Source: JBCBDX01 sp038529265 (GTDB taxonomy: Bacteria; Pseudomonadota; Alphaproteobacteria; Rhizobiales; Rhizobiaceae). Taken from it: DNA of 64,000 nucleotides. The stretch covers positions 1 to 64,000 of the forward strand of contig JBCBDX010000004.1 of NCBI GenBank assembly GCA_038529265.1, written 5' to 3'. This document shows positions 1 through 9,442 of the stretch, piece by piece. The notes beneath the pieces are model-generated. The model was not told the DNA's origin. It saw nothing but the letters and a program-made list of their open reading frames with translations, and made no database searches. The position numbers and the translations under genes were made by a program. The first letter of the stretch is position 1; each line of letters begins with the position of its first letter.

Positions 1-476
1 GCCTTAGCCAAAAAACCCATGTTGACACCGATATCAAATTCTTTCAGCGCATCATTGATAAAGCCAGCATGTCGGCTTTCGTCGCGGCTCATCAACCCAA
101 ACAGTTCGCAAATTTCCTTGTTGTTTCCGCGCCGTTTCATTTCTTTATACAGCACGCAGCCAGAAAATTCGGCAGTCAGCGATGATACCAAGAAATCGAT
201 GAACTCCTTGCGCAGTTCTGGTTCCAACGCATCAATGTCAATTTGATCCCAGTCGTCATTTTTCTTGAAATGACCCTTGTTCGGGTCTGAACGCATCTCT
301 TCAATAAGCGCATCCCATTCGGCGCGAACGGGCGTGACATCGATGCGATCCATCTCATCAAAATCCGTGGTATAGAACCGAGGATTGAGCATGGTTGTCT
401 CAGTCGCCATGCGTGTTGTTTCACTCTGATGCTCAAGCGGCGCGCCCTTGATTGGCTTGGTGATCTGCTGGTTCAT
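1..476 (-). CDS. acsF: AcsF, aerobic Mg-protoporphyrin IX monomethyl ester cyclase (3' end cut by window)
   Basis: Oxygen-dependent diiron cyclase that forms the isocyclic ring E of bacteriochlorophyll. The first ~158 residues are in the window; the C-terminus lies left of base 1. The start is the ATG at 476, which overlaps the upstream stop as ATGA. Seen: an early segment NPRFYTTDFDEMD, then a helix with LTAEFSGCVLYKEM followed by DESRHAGF, which supplies the Glu and ExxH diiron ligands of the family. It is the last visible gene of the leftward bchF-to-puhC operon, its usual place in alphaproteobacteria. An O2-using cyclase fits an aerobic phototroph; the anaerobic BchE is not in this window. 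Frame and family are clear. Confidence 0.95.
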   Translation of the reverse strand, partial: MNQQITKPIKGAPLEHQSETTRMATETTMLNPRFYTTDFDEMDRIDVTPVRAEWDALIEEMRSDPNKGHFKKNDDWDQIDIDALEPELRKEFIDFLVSSLTAEFSGCVLYKEMKRRGNNKEICELFGLMSRDESRHAGFINDALKEFDIGVNMGFLAK

Positions 477-778
477 AGCGCCGCCTCCTCGGAAAACGAG
501 AACTCGCACAGTTCCATTAATTCCAGATCGCCAGTAGCGCGCGTCCAGACCCGCTCGAGCACGCTTGCACGCGTAATGGTGGCTTCGCGCTGGAAACTCG
601 CCGCCTCGCCGTAAGGAATGGAAATCGGCGAACCATGCACCATCACCTCATCACCAGGATGAACGACAGCACCATTATCAAAACGAACATGTGCGCTCAG
701 CTCTTCAAAGCTGTTGTTGATCTCAACAGTGCATGGCGCAGTTTCATGCGTTCGAAACAGAATTGACTTAATTGGCAT
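473..778 (-). CDS. Small conserved protein of the puh operon
   Basis: A 101-residue, acidic, soluble-looking protein without a membrane segment, signal peptide or Cys cluster. It lies between puhC and acsF; a small unnamed ORF commonly occupies this position in alphaproteobacterial photosynthesis clusters. It overlaps puhC by 11 bases and acsF by 4 (ATGA), so it is almost surely translated with them. The N-terminal part reads like a small beta-rich fold (VEINNSFEELSAHVRFDNG, PGDEVMVHG). Function is not known to me; a role in assembling or regulating the cyclase or core complex is inferred from position only. Confidence 0.8.
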   Translation of the reverse strand: MPIKSILFRTHETAPCTVEINNSFEELSAHVRFDNGAVVHPGDEVMVHGSPISIPYGEAASFQREATITRASVLERVWTRATGDLELMELCEFSFSEEAAL

Positions 779-1241
779 TTGCTAATTCTCCCGATCCATT
801 AGCAACTAGAATTGACGCGAGCGATTGAGCCTTGGCACGGCTAAATGCGTCGAGACTGATCCGATCTCCATTCTCGACCCGTTCCAAAAACACCAAGCCA
901 CCACGCACTTGCAGAACTTTAAACGTTGTTCCCTCAGGAAGAGGGCCGCCATTCATCCGCTCAAGAGACCGTATGGCACCTTGAGCAAATGCTGTTTGAT
1001 CTGTGTCAAACTGCACGCGCTTACCGACAAGCTGAAAGCCATCACCTACCCGTTCAAAGGCCAACAGCCCGATTTGCGTGATATCAGCGCCACCGGTTTT
1101 AAGCGTGCCATTCCCCGTCACACGGGCGTAAGCAACCAACAAAAGCGAAAGGACGACGAGTGCAACGACCATCAAAATCGAGGTCTTCGAAATTCGAATT
1201 TCGCTTTCTGGTATTACCGGCTGTTTCATGGCACGCGACAT
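768..1241 (-). CDS. puhC: PuhC, photosynthetic complex assembly protein
   Basis: Membrane-anchored assembly factor needed for normal levels of the reaction centre-LH1 core. 157 residues: a short cytoplasmic N-terminus, one transmembrane helix at about residues 20-41 (TSILMVVALVVLSLLLVAYA), and a periplasmic domain rich in short beta strands (VGKRVQFDTDQTAFAQGAIRSL and onward). This matches the usual PuhC layout and size. It lies directly downstream of puhB and overlaps the next small gene by 11 bases. An in-frame Met at residue 5 is an alternative start. Identification rests on topology, motif style and position after puhA-puhB. Confidence 0.9.
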   Translation of the reverse strand: MSRAMKQPVIPESEIRISKTSILMVVALVVLSLLLVAYARVTGNGTLKTGGADITQIGLLAFERVGDGFQLVGKRVQFDTDQTAFAQGAIRSLERMNGGPLPEGTTFKVLQVRGGLVFLERVENGDRISLDAFSRAKAQSLASILVANGSGELANAN

Positions 1242-1251
1242 CCGCTTGCTC

Positions 1252-1923
1252 CTATTCCGCAGCTACAGGAAGTTGAGTTTCAACATTGATGGTCGAACCA
1301 ACAGGTTCAGGCTCCCGCTGATGATGGCGAGCCAAGTGCACGCTCAGCTGTGTCTTGAGGTGTTCGGCAGCCGCATCTGCATTGTCCAGTCCGGTCAATT
1401 GAGGCTCGGTGCGCGCCATGCGAAAGCCACGTACATGCGGCCAGAATATCAGCCAAGCCAAACGCACATCATCCCTAAAACGAAGGGCAATATCACCGCT
1501 ACCATCAGGGCGAACACGCGCGTTGACCGACTCAAACTCGCTATAGGGCAGATTGAAGGCTGTCGGCAAAACGATACCATAACGCATGACGATGCGGCGG
1601 TTGGTAATCGTGTAGATTGTCGAGCGCGCTACAGAGCGTGCTATCAGCCAAAGGAAGCCGGAGACCAGTGCTCCGGCCAGCATCATGATCAGCATCGATA
1701 TGATGATGCTTTCCACTGTCCGACCCAGATAAACGCCAGAAACGAGGAGCCACGCCGTAAGGACAGCGAAGTATCCGACGATCCAGCGAAGCTTCAGAAC
1801 CTGATTGGCAATCCGCCGAGCCACGGGCGAACCCTGCCAGACGATATGCTCGCCTTGGGGCAGCGGTCCCGGTAGACCCGGAACCGGCTCGTTGTCATAA
1901 TCAGGCGCGACATATCCGACCAT
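1252..1923 (-). CDS. puhB: PuhB, photosynthetic complex assembly protein
   Basis: Polytopic assembly factor for the reaction centre, 223 residues. The N-terminal part GPLPQGEHIVWQGSP is typical of PuhB and of bacterial PH-domain proteins, followed by hydrophobic spans at about 45-65 and 70-95 and then the segment TIYTITNRRIVMRYGI, the bPH-like strand-turn region, and a possible third span WLIFWPHVRGF. The ATG lies one base past the puhA stop (TAA-A-ATG), so translation is probably coupled to puhA. PuhB is thought to help fold or dimerise the core complex in the membrane; nothing here departs from the family. Confidence 0.93.
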   Translation of the reverse strand: MVGYVAPDYDNEPVPGLPGPLPQGEHIVWQGSPVARRIANQVLKLRWIVGYFAVLTAWLLVSGVYLGRTVESIIISMLIMMLAGALVSGFLWLIARSVARSTIYTITNRRIVMRYGIVLPTAFNLPYSEFESVNARVRPDGSGDIALRFRDDVRLAWLIFWPHVRGFRMARTEPQLTGLDNADAAAEHLKTQLSVHLARHHQREPEPVGSTINVETQLPVAAE

Positions 1924-1924
1924 T

Positions 1925-2707
1925 TTAGATCACCGATTCCTGACGACGCGGTGTCGCGTACAGGAGACCACCGCCGAAGTAGCCCATGATCTTGTCTTCC
2001 TCCAAGAAAGTAACCTCCGTGCGCTTGCGGGTCTTTGGTACGTCCGCGAACTGCTCGCCGGTGATCGCGTGCACGTAGAAGATCTTCTCCTTGTCGCGAG
2101 GTGTGCGAACGAGCGTAAAGTTGAATGGTACAAGGACGGAACCGCTCTCGTCGCCAACTTCTAGATCGACTTCCAGGTAGCGAATTACCTGCTCGGCCTT
2201 GTCGACCCAAACATCCTTTACACGGCCCGCAATGATGGAATCGCAACCAACCACCCGAAGGCCGCGCGGATCGAGATCACCTTTGGCAATGGCGAAATCC
2301 TTGGCATTGCGCATGGGTACGATTTTAACATCGCCTTCAAAGGTCAAATCCGGCACGTTTGCACGCTCGGTGTAAGCGCCCGGGCCGATACAATCGAGCA
2401 TGGGATTGTCCGCGGTCGGACGGATCGCGGCGCCATTCATCTCCATCACGCGCTCGCCATTGACAGCCTTCGTTTCGCGCTTGTCATCAGGGACGGTGAC
2501 ATCGCCATGACCATGGCGGAGGTGAAATGTCTTTGGGCTCGGTGACATCAGCCAGGATTTGCCGTGCACCGCGCCGTCATCATCTTCCACTGGGAAACCT
2601 TCGCGGCGGCTTTCCATCTGCAGGTGAACCACCAGGCCGGCAAAAAACACAAAGAACACGTAAAGCGTGATCTGAGCGACATCGATATATTCAGTGACTT
2701 CAACCAT
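1925..2707 (-). CDS. puhA: PuhA, reaction centre H subunit
   Basis: H subunit of the type II photosynthetic reaction centre; it caps the L/M subunits on the cytoplasmic side and forms proton paths to QB. 260 residues with a single N-terminal transmembrane helix (about 8-32, DVAQITLYVFFVFFAGLVVH) followed by a large cytoplasmic PRC-barrel domain with the typical MLDCIGPGAYTER and VPMRNAKDFAIAKGDLDPRG segments and GCDSIIAGRVKDVWVDKAE. The start ATG is preceded by GGAGAACCACT. Length and order of motifs match the family closely. The partner L, M and cytochrome genes (puf) are not in the window. Confidence 0.98.
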   Translation of the reverse strand: MVEVTEYIDVAQITLYVFFVFFAGLVVHLQMESRREGFPVEDDDGAVHGKSWLMSPSPKTFHLRHGHGDVTVPDDKRETKAVNGERVMEMNGAAIRPTADNPMLDCIGPGAYTERANVPDLTFEGDVKIVPMRNAKDFAIAKGDLDPRGLRVVGCDSIIAGRVKDVWVDKAEQVIRYLEVDLEVGDESGSVLVPFNFTLVRTPRDKEKIFYVHAITGEQFADVPKTRKRTEVTFLEEDKIMGYFGGGLLYATPRRQESVI

Positions 2708-2731
2708 AGTGGTTCTCCATCGTTTGGGTGT

Positions 2732-4183
2732 TTATCCGGGCAGATCGGCAAGACCGATCGGCTGGGAATCCTTGATTGCATTGCGCGCCTCCCTAACGGT
2801 GCCGACTAGCGGCCCCAGAAAGACAAGCGCAGTGAAAAGAAGACCGATCTCAAGGTGGTAAACCACCGAATATCCGGCCGAAGGCGATGAAAGAGCTGAC
2901 CCGAAAAATCCGTGGTCGGCGGCACTATTGATTGCATCACGAGCAAAACCGCCAAAGGCCAATCCAAGGCCTATCGCCGTCGCTTGCACGGCACCCCAGG
3001 CACCAATGATGATACCATTGTCAGCCCGCCCACGACCCATTTCCATGCAGGCGAGCATAGTCGCAACACTGAAAATACCGCCACCAAGGCCAATGAGAAA
3101 GGTCCCAAACCGGAAGAGATTGGCTGAACCAAGCGGCTCTGCAAAAACAATGCAGGAAAAAGAAGCGACGCCAAGCAACGTGCCGGTTGCAGCAAGACGG
3201 TACTTGTCACGGCCTTTACCAACAGCCCGCGCAGCAACTGCAAAGCCAATCAGCGCACCAGCGGCCCAAAGCGCAGTCAGTAATGTCGTGTGCGCAACGG
3301 AAAGTCCCAATACTTCGCCACCGTAAGGCTCCAGCAATACATCCTGCATGGCAAAACCGGCTGAGCCAAAAGCAATAGCAAGCAGCAAACGCCGGATGCG
3401 CATGTCCGATCCGAACACCTGCAAAGTATCACCAAGCGAAATCTGCTGACGGTCGGGGCGGGTAATCGAAGGGTTGCGAGGCTCCTGCTTCCAAAGAGCG
3501 ATGAGATTGATGAATATCGTTGCGACTGCCGCGCCCTGCACGACCTGGATCAGTATTTTGGCGTTGAAATCAGATAGCAACCAGCCAAAGGCGAGCGCCG
3601 AAGCAATCATGCCTATGAGCAACATCACATAGGCGAGCGCGACAACACGGGGCCGTTTGTCTTCAGCAGCCAGGTCTGTCGCTAGCGCCAGACCTGCTGT
3701 TTGCGCCATGTGCATCCCGGTGCCTGTTAACAGGAACGCGAGCGCGGCACCGACTGGTCCGGCCCATGTTGGACCAACCGTTTGTGATTGTAGCAGCAAA
3801 AGCGCGAACGGCATGATCGCCAAGCCGCCGAACTGCAACATTGAGCCGAGCCAAATATAGGGAACGCGTCTCCAACCCAAGAGCGACCTATAGGTATCGG
3901 AACGGTACCCCATAAGCACACGGAAAGGCGCGGCCAAAACAGGGATGGCAACCATCAAAGCAACAAGGCTTGTGGGCACACCCAGCTCGACAATCATGAC
4001 GCGGTTCAGCGTGCCGGTTAGTAACACCATGGCCAGGCCGACGGACACTTGAAACAGGCAAAGGCGCAAAAGCCGACCCAACGGCAAATCATCACTCGCC
4101 GCATCAGCAAATGGCAGATAGCGCGCGCTGACGGTTTGCCAGAACATCGCGGATGATTGCTTATGAGGCGCAGATGACGTCAT
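2732..4183 (-). CDS. lhaA: LhaA, LH1 assembly MFS-like protein (PucC/BCD family)
   Basis: Twelve-helix membrane protein of the PucC/bacteriochlorophyll-delivery family, 483 residues, in the classic position between bchM and puhA. It is thought to hand pigment to LH1 polypeptides or to shield assembly intermediates. Seen: an N-terminal LRLCLFQVSVGLAMVLLTGTLNRVMIVELGVP, GYRSDTYRSLLGWRRVPYIW, and the family segment AGFAMQDVLLEPYGGEVLGLS, with Gly-rich helices towards the end. The start ATG overlaps the bchM stop as ATGA. A second member of the family lies at 16445-17827; position separates the two assignments. Confidence 0.93.
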   Translation of the reverse strand: MTSSAPHKQSSAMFWQTVSARYLPFADAASDDLPLGRLLRLCLFQVSVGLAMVLLTGTLNRVMIVELGVPTSLVALMVAIPVLAAPFRVLMGYRSDTYRSLLGWRRVPYIWLGSMLQFGGLAIMPFALLLLQSQTVGPTWAGPVGAALAFLLTGTGMHMAQTAGLALATDLAAEDKRPRVVALAYVMLLIGMIASALAFGWLLSDFNAKILIQVVQGAAVATIFINLIALWKQEPRNPSITRPDRQQISLGDTLQVFGSDMRIRRLLLAIAFGSAGFAMQDVLLEPYGGEVLGLSVAHTTLLTALWAAGALIGFAVAARAVGKGRDKYRLAATGTLLGVASFSCIVFAEPLGSANLFRFGTFLIGLGGGIFSVATMLACMEMGRGRADNGIIIGAWGAVQATAIGLGLAFGGFARDAINSAADHGFFGSALSSPSAGYSVVYHLEIGLLFTALVFLGPLVGTVREARNAIKDSQPIGLADLPG

Positions 4184-4878
4184 GCCCTGTGCACCTCCAT
4201 GCCTTGCGAAATGTAAAACCCGCTCGAAACACGCTCGGTCGACGCAACATGCACGCCATTGCGATCTTTGACTGCTGCCGCCAGAGCGCGAGGCTTGGTC
4301 GGCACGACAGCGGGAGACCGGTCAGAGCGCGGAAACAATTTTCCGATGCGATGCATCGCGCCCAGGGCTGGCGTGTAAGGCGCAATGGTGAAGACGGCTT
4401 GTCGTTCAGTGTTGTCTACAATCCGTGCAACGGCATCGGCTGCGTCAGCAAGATCGTAATGGATCAGTGAGTCCATAGCGACGATGCCGTCGAAGCGACC
4501 ATTGTCAAAGGCCAGCATGTCGCCAGCTTTGAACTTAAGAGAGCCTGACACTTTCTCCGCGCCGTAGCGGTCGGCGGCAAACGCCACCATTTGTGGCGAC
4601 AGATCGACACCAACGACATCAGCGCCACGCTTTGCCAACTCGTAAGCGAGCACCCCAGAGCCACATCCAGCATCCAAAATGCGCCAACCGTGAAGGTCCA
4701 TGGGCAAACGGCTGATCAGATGGGCGCGCATGCGATCCCTGCCCTGACGAACAGTTTCACGGACCCGGCTCACCTTTTCGGTCGAGACAAGTCTCTTCCA
4801 GCCATCAACGGCGGTGCGGTCAAAATAGACCGCAAGCGCGTCCCGCCTTGTCTGATATGTCCGGTTCGCTAGAGCCAT
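4180..4878 (-). CDS. bchM: BchM, Mg-protoporphyrin IX O-methyltransferase
   Basis: S-adenosylmethionine-dependent methyltransferase that methylates the ring-C propionate of Mg-protoporphyrin IX, the step before AcsF. 232 residues from the ATG at 4878 (MALANRTYQTRRD); a TTG nine codons upstream would overlap bchL and is not needed. Seen: the Rossmann motif I ILDAGCGSGVLAYELA, followed by VVGVDLSPQMV, and MLAFDNGRFDGIVAMDSLIHY, a strong match to the BchM/ChlM pattern. It sits between bchL and lhaA and overlaps lhaA by 4 bases. Confidence 0.96.
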   Translation of the reverse strand: MALANRTYQTRRDALAVYFDRTAVDGWKRLVSTEKVSRVRETVRQGRDRMRAHLISRLPMDLHGWRILDAGCGSGVLAYELAKRGADVVGVDLSPQMVAFAADRYGAEKVSGSLKFKAGDMLAFDNGRFDGIVAMDSLIHYDLADAADAVARIVDNTERQAVFTIAPYTPALGAMHRIGKLFPRSDRSPAVVPTKPRALAAAVKDRNGVHVASTERVSSGFYISQGMEVHRA

Positions 4879-4882
4879 AAGA

Positions 4883-5794
4883 CTATTCAAATCCAAGGAA
4901 ATCAAAGATTTCCCTGTCCTTCATCGGTTCGGCTTGCAGCGCTTCAGTCCCGCTCCAAAGCTGCTCAGCCAGTTGTAGGTATTCGTTCTGAATTGCTGCG
5001 ATTTCTGGATGATCGCCCAGTTCGAAAAGAGTTGATTTCTTCAGCCGGGATTTTCGCACTTCGTCGCTATCGGGAATATGAGCGAGACGCTTCAGTCCGG
5101 TTGCCTCGTTGAAACGATCGATTTGATCGGTTTCGCGCGACCGGTTGGCGATGACGCCGCCAAGGCGCACATCGTAGTTTTTCGATTTGGCTTTGATCGC
5201 GGCAATGATCCGGTTCATCGCGAAGATGGAATCAAAGTCATTGGCGGCCACGACCAATGCGCGCTCGGCATGTTGAAGAGGTGAGGCAAAGCCGCCGCAC
5301 ACAACGTCTCCAAGCACGTCGAAAATCACCACATCCGTATCTTCCAGAAGATGGTGTTCCTTGAGCAACTTGACGGTTTGACCGACAACGTAGCCACCAC
5401 ACCCGGTACCAGCAGGTGGGCCGCCAGCCTCAACGCACTGGACGCCATTGTAACCCTCAAAAACAAAGTCCTCGGGGCGAAGCTCTTCAGCGTGAAAGTT
5501 CACCTGTTCGAGAATATCGATAACCGTCGGGATCAGGCTCTTGGTCAGAGTAAAGGTGGAATCATGCTTGGGATCGCAGCCAATTTGCAAAACACGCTTA
5601 CCCAGCTTTGAAAACGCAACAGCTAGGTTGGATGACGTCGTCGACTTACCAATGCCACCCTTACCGTAAACGGCAAAGACCTTTGCGCCATCGATCTCCA
5701 TAGTGGGGTCAAGATGCACCTGCACACTGCCTTCACCATCATCCTTGTGGTGAGCGGCGCGCTCCAATGTCTTGGGGTGCGTGAAAATGTTCAT
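4883..5794 (-). CDS. bchL: BchL, iron-protein subunit of dark-operative protochlorophyllide reductase
   Basis: ATP-dependent reductase component (NifH-like) that feeds electrons to BchNB. 303 residues from the ATG at 5794, which overlaps the bchH stop as ATGA; a longer reading would run far into bchH. Seen: P-loop VYGKGGIGKSTTSSNLAV, the two Cys that hold the intersubunit 4Fe-4S cluster in GGPPAGTGCGGYV and DVLGDVVCGGFA, and switch segments like GCDPKHDSTFTL. Having this oxygen-sensitive enzyme beside the oxygen-using AcsF is normal for aerobic anoxygenic phototrophs. Confidence 0.98.
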   Translation of the reverse strand: MNIFTHPKTLERAAHHKDDGEGSVQVHLDPTMEIDGAKVFAVYGKGGIGKSTTSSNLAVAFSKLGKRVLQIGCDPKHDSTFTLTKSLIPTVIDILEQVNFHAEELRPEDFVFEGYNGVQCVEAGGPPAGTGCGGYVVGQTVKLLKEHHLLEDTDVVIFDVLGDVVCGGFASPLQHAERALVVAANDFDSIFAMNRIIAAIKAKSKNYDVRLGGVIANRSRETDQIDRFNEATGLKRLAHIPDSDEVRKSRLKKSTLFELGDHPEIAAIQNEYLQLAEQLWSGTEALQAEPMKDREIFDFLGFE

Positions 5795-8700
5795 GCTGCT
5801 TCTCCCACCGCGATGCCTTCGACGCGGTCTTCGAGTTCTTCGGTCGCGGCACAAAGCGCGTCCCATGTTTCATCATCCGGCTCCCAAAATGCGCGATCAC
5901 GCGCTTCGATGAGACGGCCAGCAAGCTTCGCGCTTGATTTTGGGTTGAGCTCGGCCATGCGGCGACGCATCTCGGGATCGAGCACAAATGTTTCCGCAAG
6001 GTTCTGATAGACCCAAGGTGCAACTTGCCCTGTCGTTGCGGACCAGCCGAGCGTGTTGGTCACGTGGGACTCAATGGCGCGTACACCCTCAAATCCACTA
6101 TCCAGGAGTGGCTCGTAAAATTTCGGGTTCAGCGCGCGTGTCCGGCTTTCCAAAGCCACTTGCTCACCGAGCGTGCGCACTTTGCCCTTGCCGGACGTCT
6201 GATCTGACACATAAACGCCGGCGTCCTTGCCACCTGCCTTTTTGATCGCACGTGAAATGCCGCCGAGTGTGTCAAAATATTGGTCAATAGAGGTCACGCC
6301 CAGCTCCACGGACTCAATGTTCTGATAGGCCGCATCCACATCTTTCAAGATGCTATGCAACATCGCGGACTGTCGTACTGGCTTTCCATCCACTCCATAG
6401 GCAAAACCTTTTCGAGCGGTGAACGCCTCGGCCAACTCGTCCTCATTGTCCCATGCGCCGCTTTCAATGAGCAGATTGACGTTCGCGCCATAAGCCCCGT
6501 CAGCGTTAGAGAAGACGCGCAATGCTGCCATCTCCAGATCGCAGCCATGCTCTTCGGCGTAAGCTAATGCATGCGCGCGGATCGGGTTTTGATCGACAGG
6601 CTCATCTTCAGCCATAACGGCCGCCAAGCTTGCTTCGGCCAGGAGCTTGGTTTGCAGAGGTAGCAAGTCACGAAAGATACCAGACAGCGTCATCACGACG
6701 TCAACGCGCGGTCTGCCCAACTCGGACAGGGATAACAAGTCAGCACCCGCCAAACGCCCAAAGCTATCAAAACGCGGTTTGGCACCGATCAGGGCAAGTG
6801 CTTGGGCAATTGGCGCGCCCTCGGACTTCAAATTATCCGTACCCCAAAGCACCATCGCAACTGTTTTGGGCATCGCGCCCGTATCGGCGATCAGGCGCTG
6901 CAGGAGGCGTTCGGCCTGCTGCGTACCATCAGTTACAGCAAAGGCGCTTGGTAGGCGGAATGGATCAAATCCATGAATGTTTCGACCTGTCGGCACAATA
7001 TCCGGTGACCGCACAATATCACCGCCTGAAACCGGACGGATGTAACCGCCATCGAGTGCATGCATCAGGGCGGGCAGCTCATGGTCTTTGGCAAGATTGG
7101 CATCCAGTGCTGCAAGAACCGCATTTTGTTCAACGGACTGGAGATCGACACCTGCCTCAACCATTGCCTCACGGGCTGTTTCAATCATATCCGCCCGCGC
7201 ATGTGCAGACACAGGCTCACCGACCACATGCAACCCATGTGGGATCAACATTGTCTCATATTCATGAAGCTCATGCGCCAATTTAGGGACTTCGCTTAGC
7301 CCCTGTTCGCTCCATGAGACATGTTCTTCGACCATGTCGAGCGCGACCGCCTGCGCGTGTATTGCTGTGGTCAGATCGATGCGCTCTTTCACTGCCTCGG
7401 GCTCGCTGGCGCGCCACCGGTCAATAGAAGATTTCAAATCCAGCAGACCCTTATAAAGCCCAGCTTTGCCTACCGGCGGTGTCAGATAGCTAATCAGCGT
7501 TGCGGCAGATCGGCGGCGGGCAATCTGCCCTTCCGATGGGTTGTTGGCAGCATATAGATAGAAATTTGGGACATCGCCCACCAAACGATCAGGCCAGCAA
7601 TCGCCGGAAAGACCGACATGCTTGCCAGGCATGAACTCCAACGCGCCGTGCGTGCCAAAATGCAAGTAAGCATCCGCACCAAAATCTTCACGCAGGAAGC
7701 GATAGAAGGCTGCAAACGCATGCGTAGGCGCAAAGCCCTTTTCAAACAGCAACCGCATGGGATCGCCCTCATAGCCGAAGGCTGGCTGCACACCGATGAA
7801 GACGTTTCCAAACTGCGCACCATAAACAAAGATGTTGCGTCCGTCGGATTGCGCACGTCCCGGTACCGCCCCCCATGATGCCTCGATCTCATCAAGCCAT
7901 GTCTCGCGCCGCACATGGGTTTCAGCATCAATCAAATGAGCGACATTGGCCGGTGAACCATACTTTGCAGCATTGCCTTCCAGAATTGCCGACCGCAAAG
8001 CATCAACGCTGTCTGGCACGTCAACGCTGTAACCCTCGTCACGCATGGTTTTCAGCGTGTTGTGGAGCGACTGGAAAACGGACAAGAACGCAGCCGAACC
8101 TGTTGCACCACCATTTGGCGGAAAATTGTAGATGATAGTCGCAACCTTGCGGTCGGAAACGTCCTTGCGCCGAAGGGCAATTTGCTTTTCGATTCGATCA
8201 ACCATCATGGCGACACGCTCATCATGCGCGACCATATTTTGAGCTTTGGAATGGCCATCACCGCCATCCGAACGCCCGGCATAGAGAATGGGACCAGTAC
8301 CGCCATCAATTTCAGGCAGCGACACCATTAGCGTCGCTTCAATGGGGCTTAGGCCGCTGTCGGAAGCAGCCCACTTTTCCAGCGTTTGGAATTCCGATGA
8401 GAATGCCGTTGTGTATGGAACATCTAGCGCCGCCAATGCCTCTTCTGCCGCGCTGGCATCGTTATAGGCCGGGCCACCCACGAGAGAAAACCCGGTTAGC
8501 GACAGGACATGGTCAACAGTCGCTACGCCTTCAGCCATGAAATATTGGTCAATGGCGGGCCGCGCATCCAGGCCGCTGGCAAATGCCATAATAGCATTCA
8601 GGCCCTTGGCACGAAGCGCACGAAGCACGCCTTCATAGTGCGCTGTGTTTTTGGCCAAAACGTAAGAGCGCATGATCAGGACGCCGACCGTGCCAGCTTT

Positions 8701-9435
8701 GGGGTCAAAACCAGTCGCCTGTTTGTAAGCGTCCAAATCGTCGGTCACGCCATGTGGCAATGCCGGATCAAAAAGACCAACCTCAGGATAAACAACAGGA
8801 TCAAGTGGCTTGACCGTTTTCTTCAGCGTTGAGCGGTCACCGCCCGCATAGCGAGACACCAAGAACCGGACAAGATTAGCGATATTCTCATCGGAACCAG
8901 CCAGCAGATACTGAAGCGTCATGAAATAGGCGCGCAAATCCTGTGCCTTGCCCGGAATATACTTCAGCAACCGCGGTATCGCGCGCAGCATTTTCATCTG
9001 GCTTGAGCCAGCAGAGCCACCCTTTTTGTGCTTGCCACGCAACCGCTTTAAGAGACCAAGTGCGCCACCGGTCGGCTTGGCCATATCAAAGTCGCCCATT
9101 TTGGTGAGCTTGACAATTTCAGCCGCTGCAAGCGAACAAACAGTGCAATCATTTTGCGCCCGCGCTTCTTCCAGCCAGGGTGTTAGTGTGCGCACATGAT
9201 CCTCAAGGAAGATCATGTTTGCCACGACGATATCGCCGGTCAGAACATCCTGCTTGCAAGCTTCTTTTGTCGCATCATCGTCGGCCCAATCGGCAACTGC
9301 ATGAAGGCGAAGATCGAGCCCGGGAATATCATTGGCCAGCGCCAGCCGTGCACGCTCGGCTGTGGCTGACATGTGATTATCCAATGTGACAATCACGACC
9401 TTGATGGGGACTGCGGCTACTGATGCAGCAGCCAT
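5791..9435 (-). CDS. bchH: BchH, magnesium chelatase large subunit
   Basis: Porphyrin-binding catalytic subunit of Mg-chelatase, which inserts Mg into protoporphyrin IX with BchI and BchD. 1214 residues, the usual size. Conserved stretches include NFPPNGGATGSAAFLSVF, YLHFGTHGALEFMPGKHVGLS and the C-terminal GQVAPWVYQNLAETFVLDPEM. I place the start at the ATG at 9435 because GAGG sits five bases upstream, overlapping the bchB stop (TGAGG); ATGs at 9468 and 9471 lie inside bchB and have weaker ribosome sites. bchI and bchD are not in the window. Confidence 0.97.
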   Translation of the reverse strand: MAAASVAAVPIKVVIVTLDNHMSATAERARLALANDIPGLDLRLHAVADWADDDATKEACKQDVLTGDIVVANMIFLEDHVRTLTPWLEEARAQNDCTVCSLAAAEIVKLTKMGDFDMAKPTGGALGLLKRLRGKHKKGGSAGSSQMKMLRAIPRLLKYIPGKAQDLRAYFMTLQYLLAGSDENIANLVRFLVSRYAGGDRSTLKKTVKPLDPVVYPEVGLFDPALPHGVTDDLDAYKQATGFDPKAGTVGVLIMRSYVLAKNTAHYEGVLRALRAKGLNAIMAFASGLDARPAIDQYFMAEGVATVDHVLSLTGFSLVGGPAYNDASAAEEALAALDVPYTTAFSSEFQTLEKWAASDSGLSPIEATLMVSLPEIDGGTGPILYAGRSDGGDGHSKAQNMVAHDERVAMMVDRIEKQIALRRKDVSDRKVATIIYNFPPNGGATGSAAFLSVFQSLHNTLKTMRDEGYSVDVPDSVDALRSAILEGNAAKYGSPANVAHLIDAETHVRRETWLDEIEASWGAVPGRAQSDGRNIFVYGAQFGNVFIGVQPAFGYEGDPMRLLFEKGFAPTHAFAAFYRFLREDFGADAYLHFGTHGALEFMPGKHVGLSGDCWPDRLVGDVPNFYLYAANNPSEGQIARRRSAATLISYLTPPVGKAGLYKGLLDLKSSIDRWRASEPEAVKERIDLTTAIHAQAVALDMVEEHVSWSEQGLSEVPKLAHELHEYETMLIPHGLHVVGEPVSAHARADMIETAREAMVEAGVDLQSVEQNAVLAALDANLAKDHELPALMHALDGGYIRPVSGGDIVRSPDIVPTGRNIHGFDPFRLPSAFAVTDGTQQAERLLQRLIADTGAMPKTVAMVLWGTDNLKSEGAPIAQALALIGAKPRFDSFGRLAGADLLSLSELGRPRVDVVMTLSGIFRDLLPLQTKLLAEASLAAVMAEDEPVDQNPIRAHALAYAEEHGCDLEMAALRVFSNADGAYGANVNLLIESGAWDNEDELAEAFTARKGFAYGVDGKPVRQSAMLHSILKDVDAAYQNIESVELGVTSIDQYFDTLGGISRAIKKAGGKDAGVYVSDQTSGKGKVRTLGEQVALESRTRALNPKFYEPLLDSGFEGVRAIESHVTNTLGWSATTGQVAPWVYQNLAETFVLDPEMRRRMAELNPKSSAKLAGRLIEARDRAFWEPDDETWDALCAATEELEDRVEGIAVGEAA

Positions 9436-9442
9436 ATTCGCC

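Noticed and set aside
825..1289. Plus-strand open frame opposite puhC
   Set aside because: Antisense to a recognised gene, without family features or ribosome site.
5795..5866. Upstream extension of bchL
   Set aside because: Arg-rich residues encoded within bchH; the ATG at 5794 matches the family start.
6630..7286. Long open frame on the plus strand inside bchH
   Set aside because: It lies fully antisense to a canonical bchH and its composition (His, Gln and Arg rich) is that of a shadow of a conserved frame.
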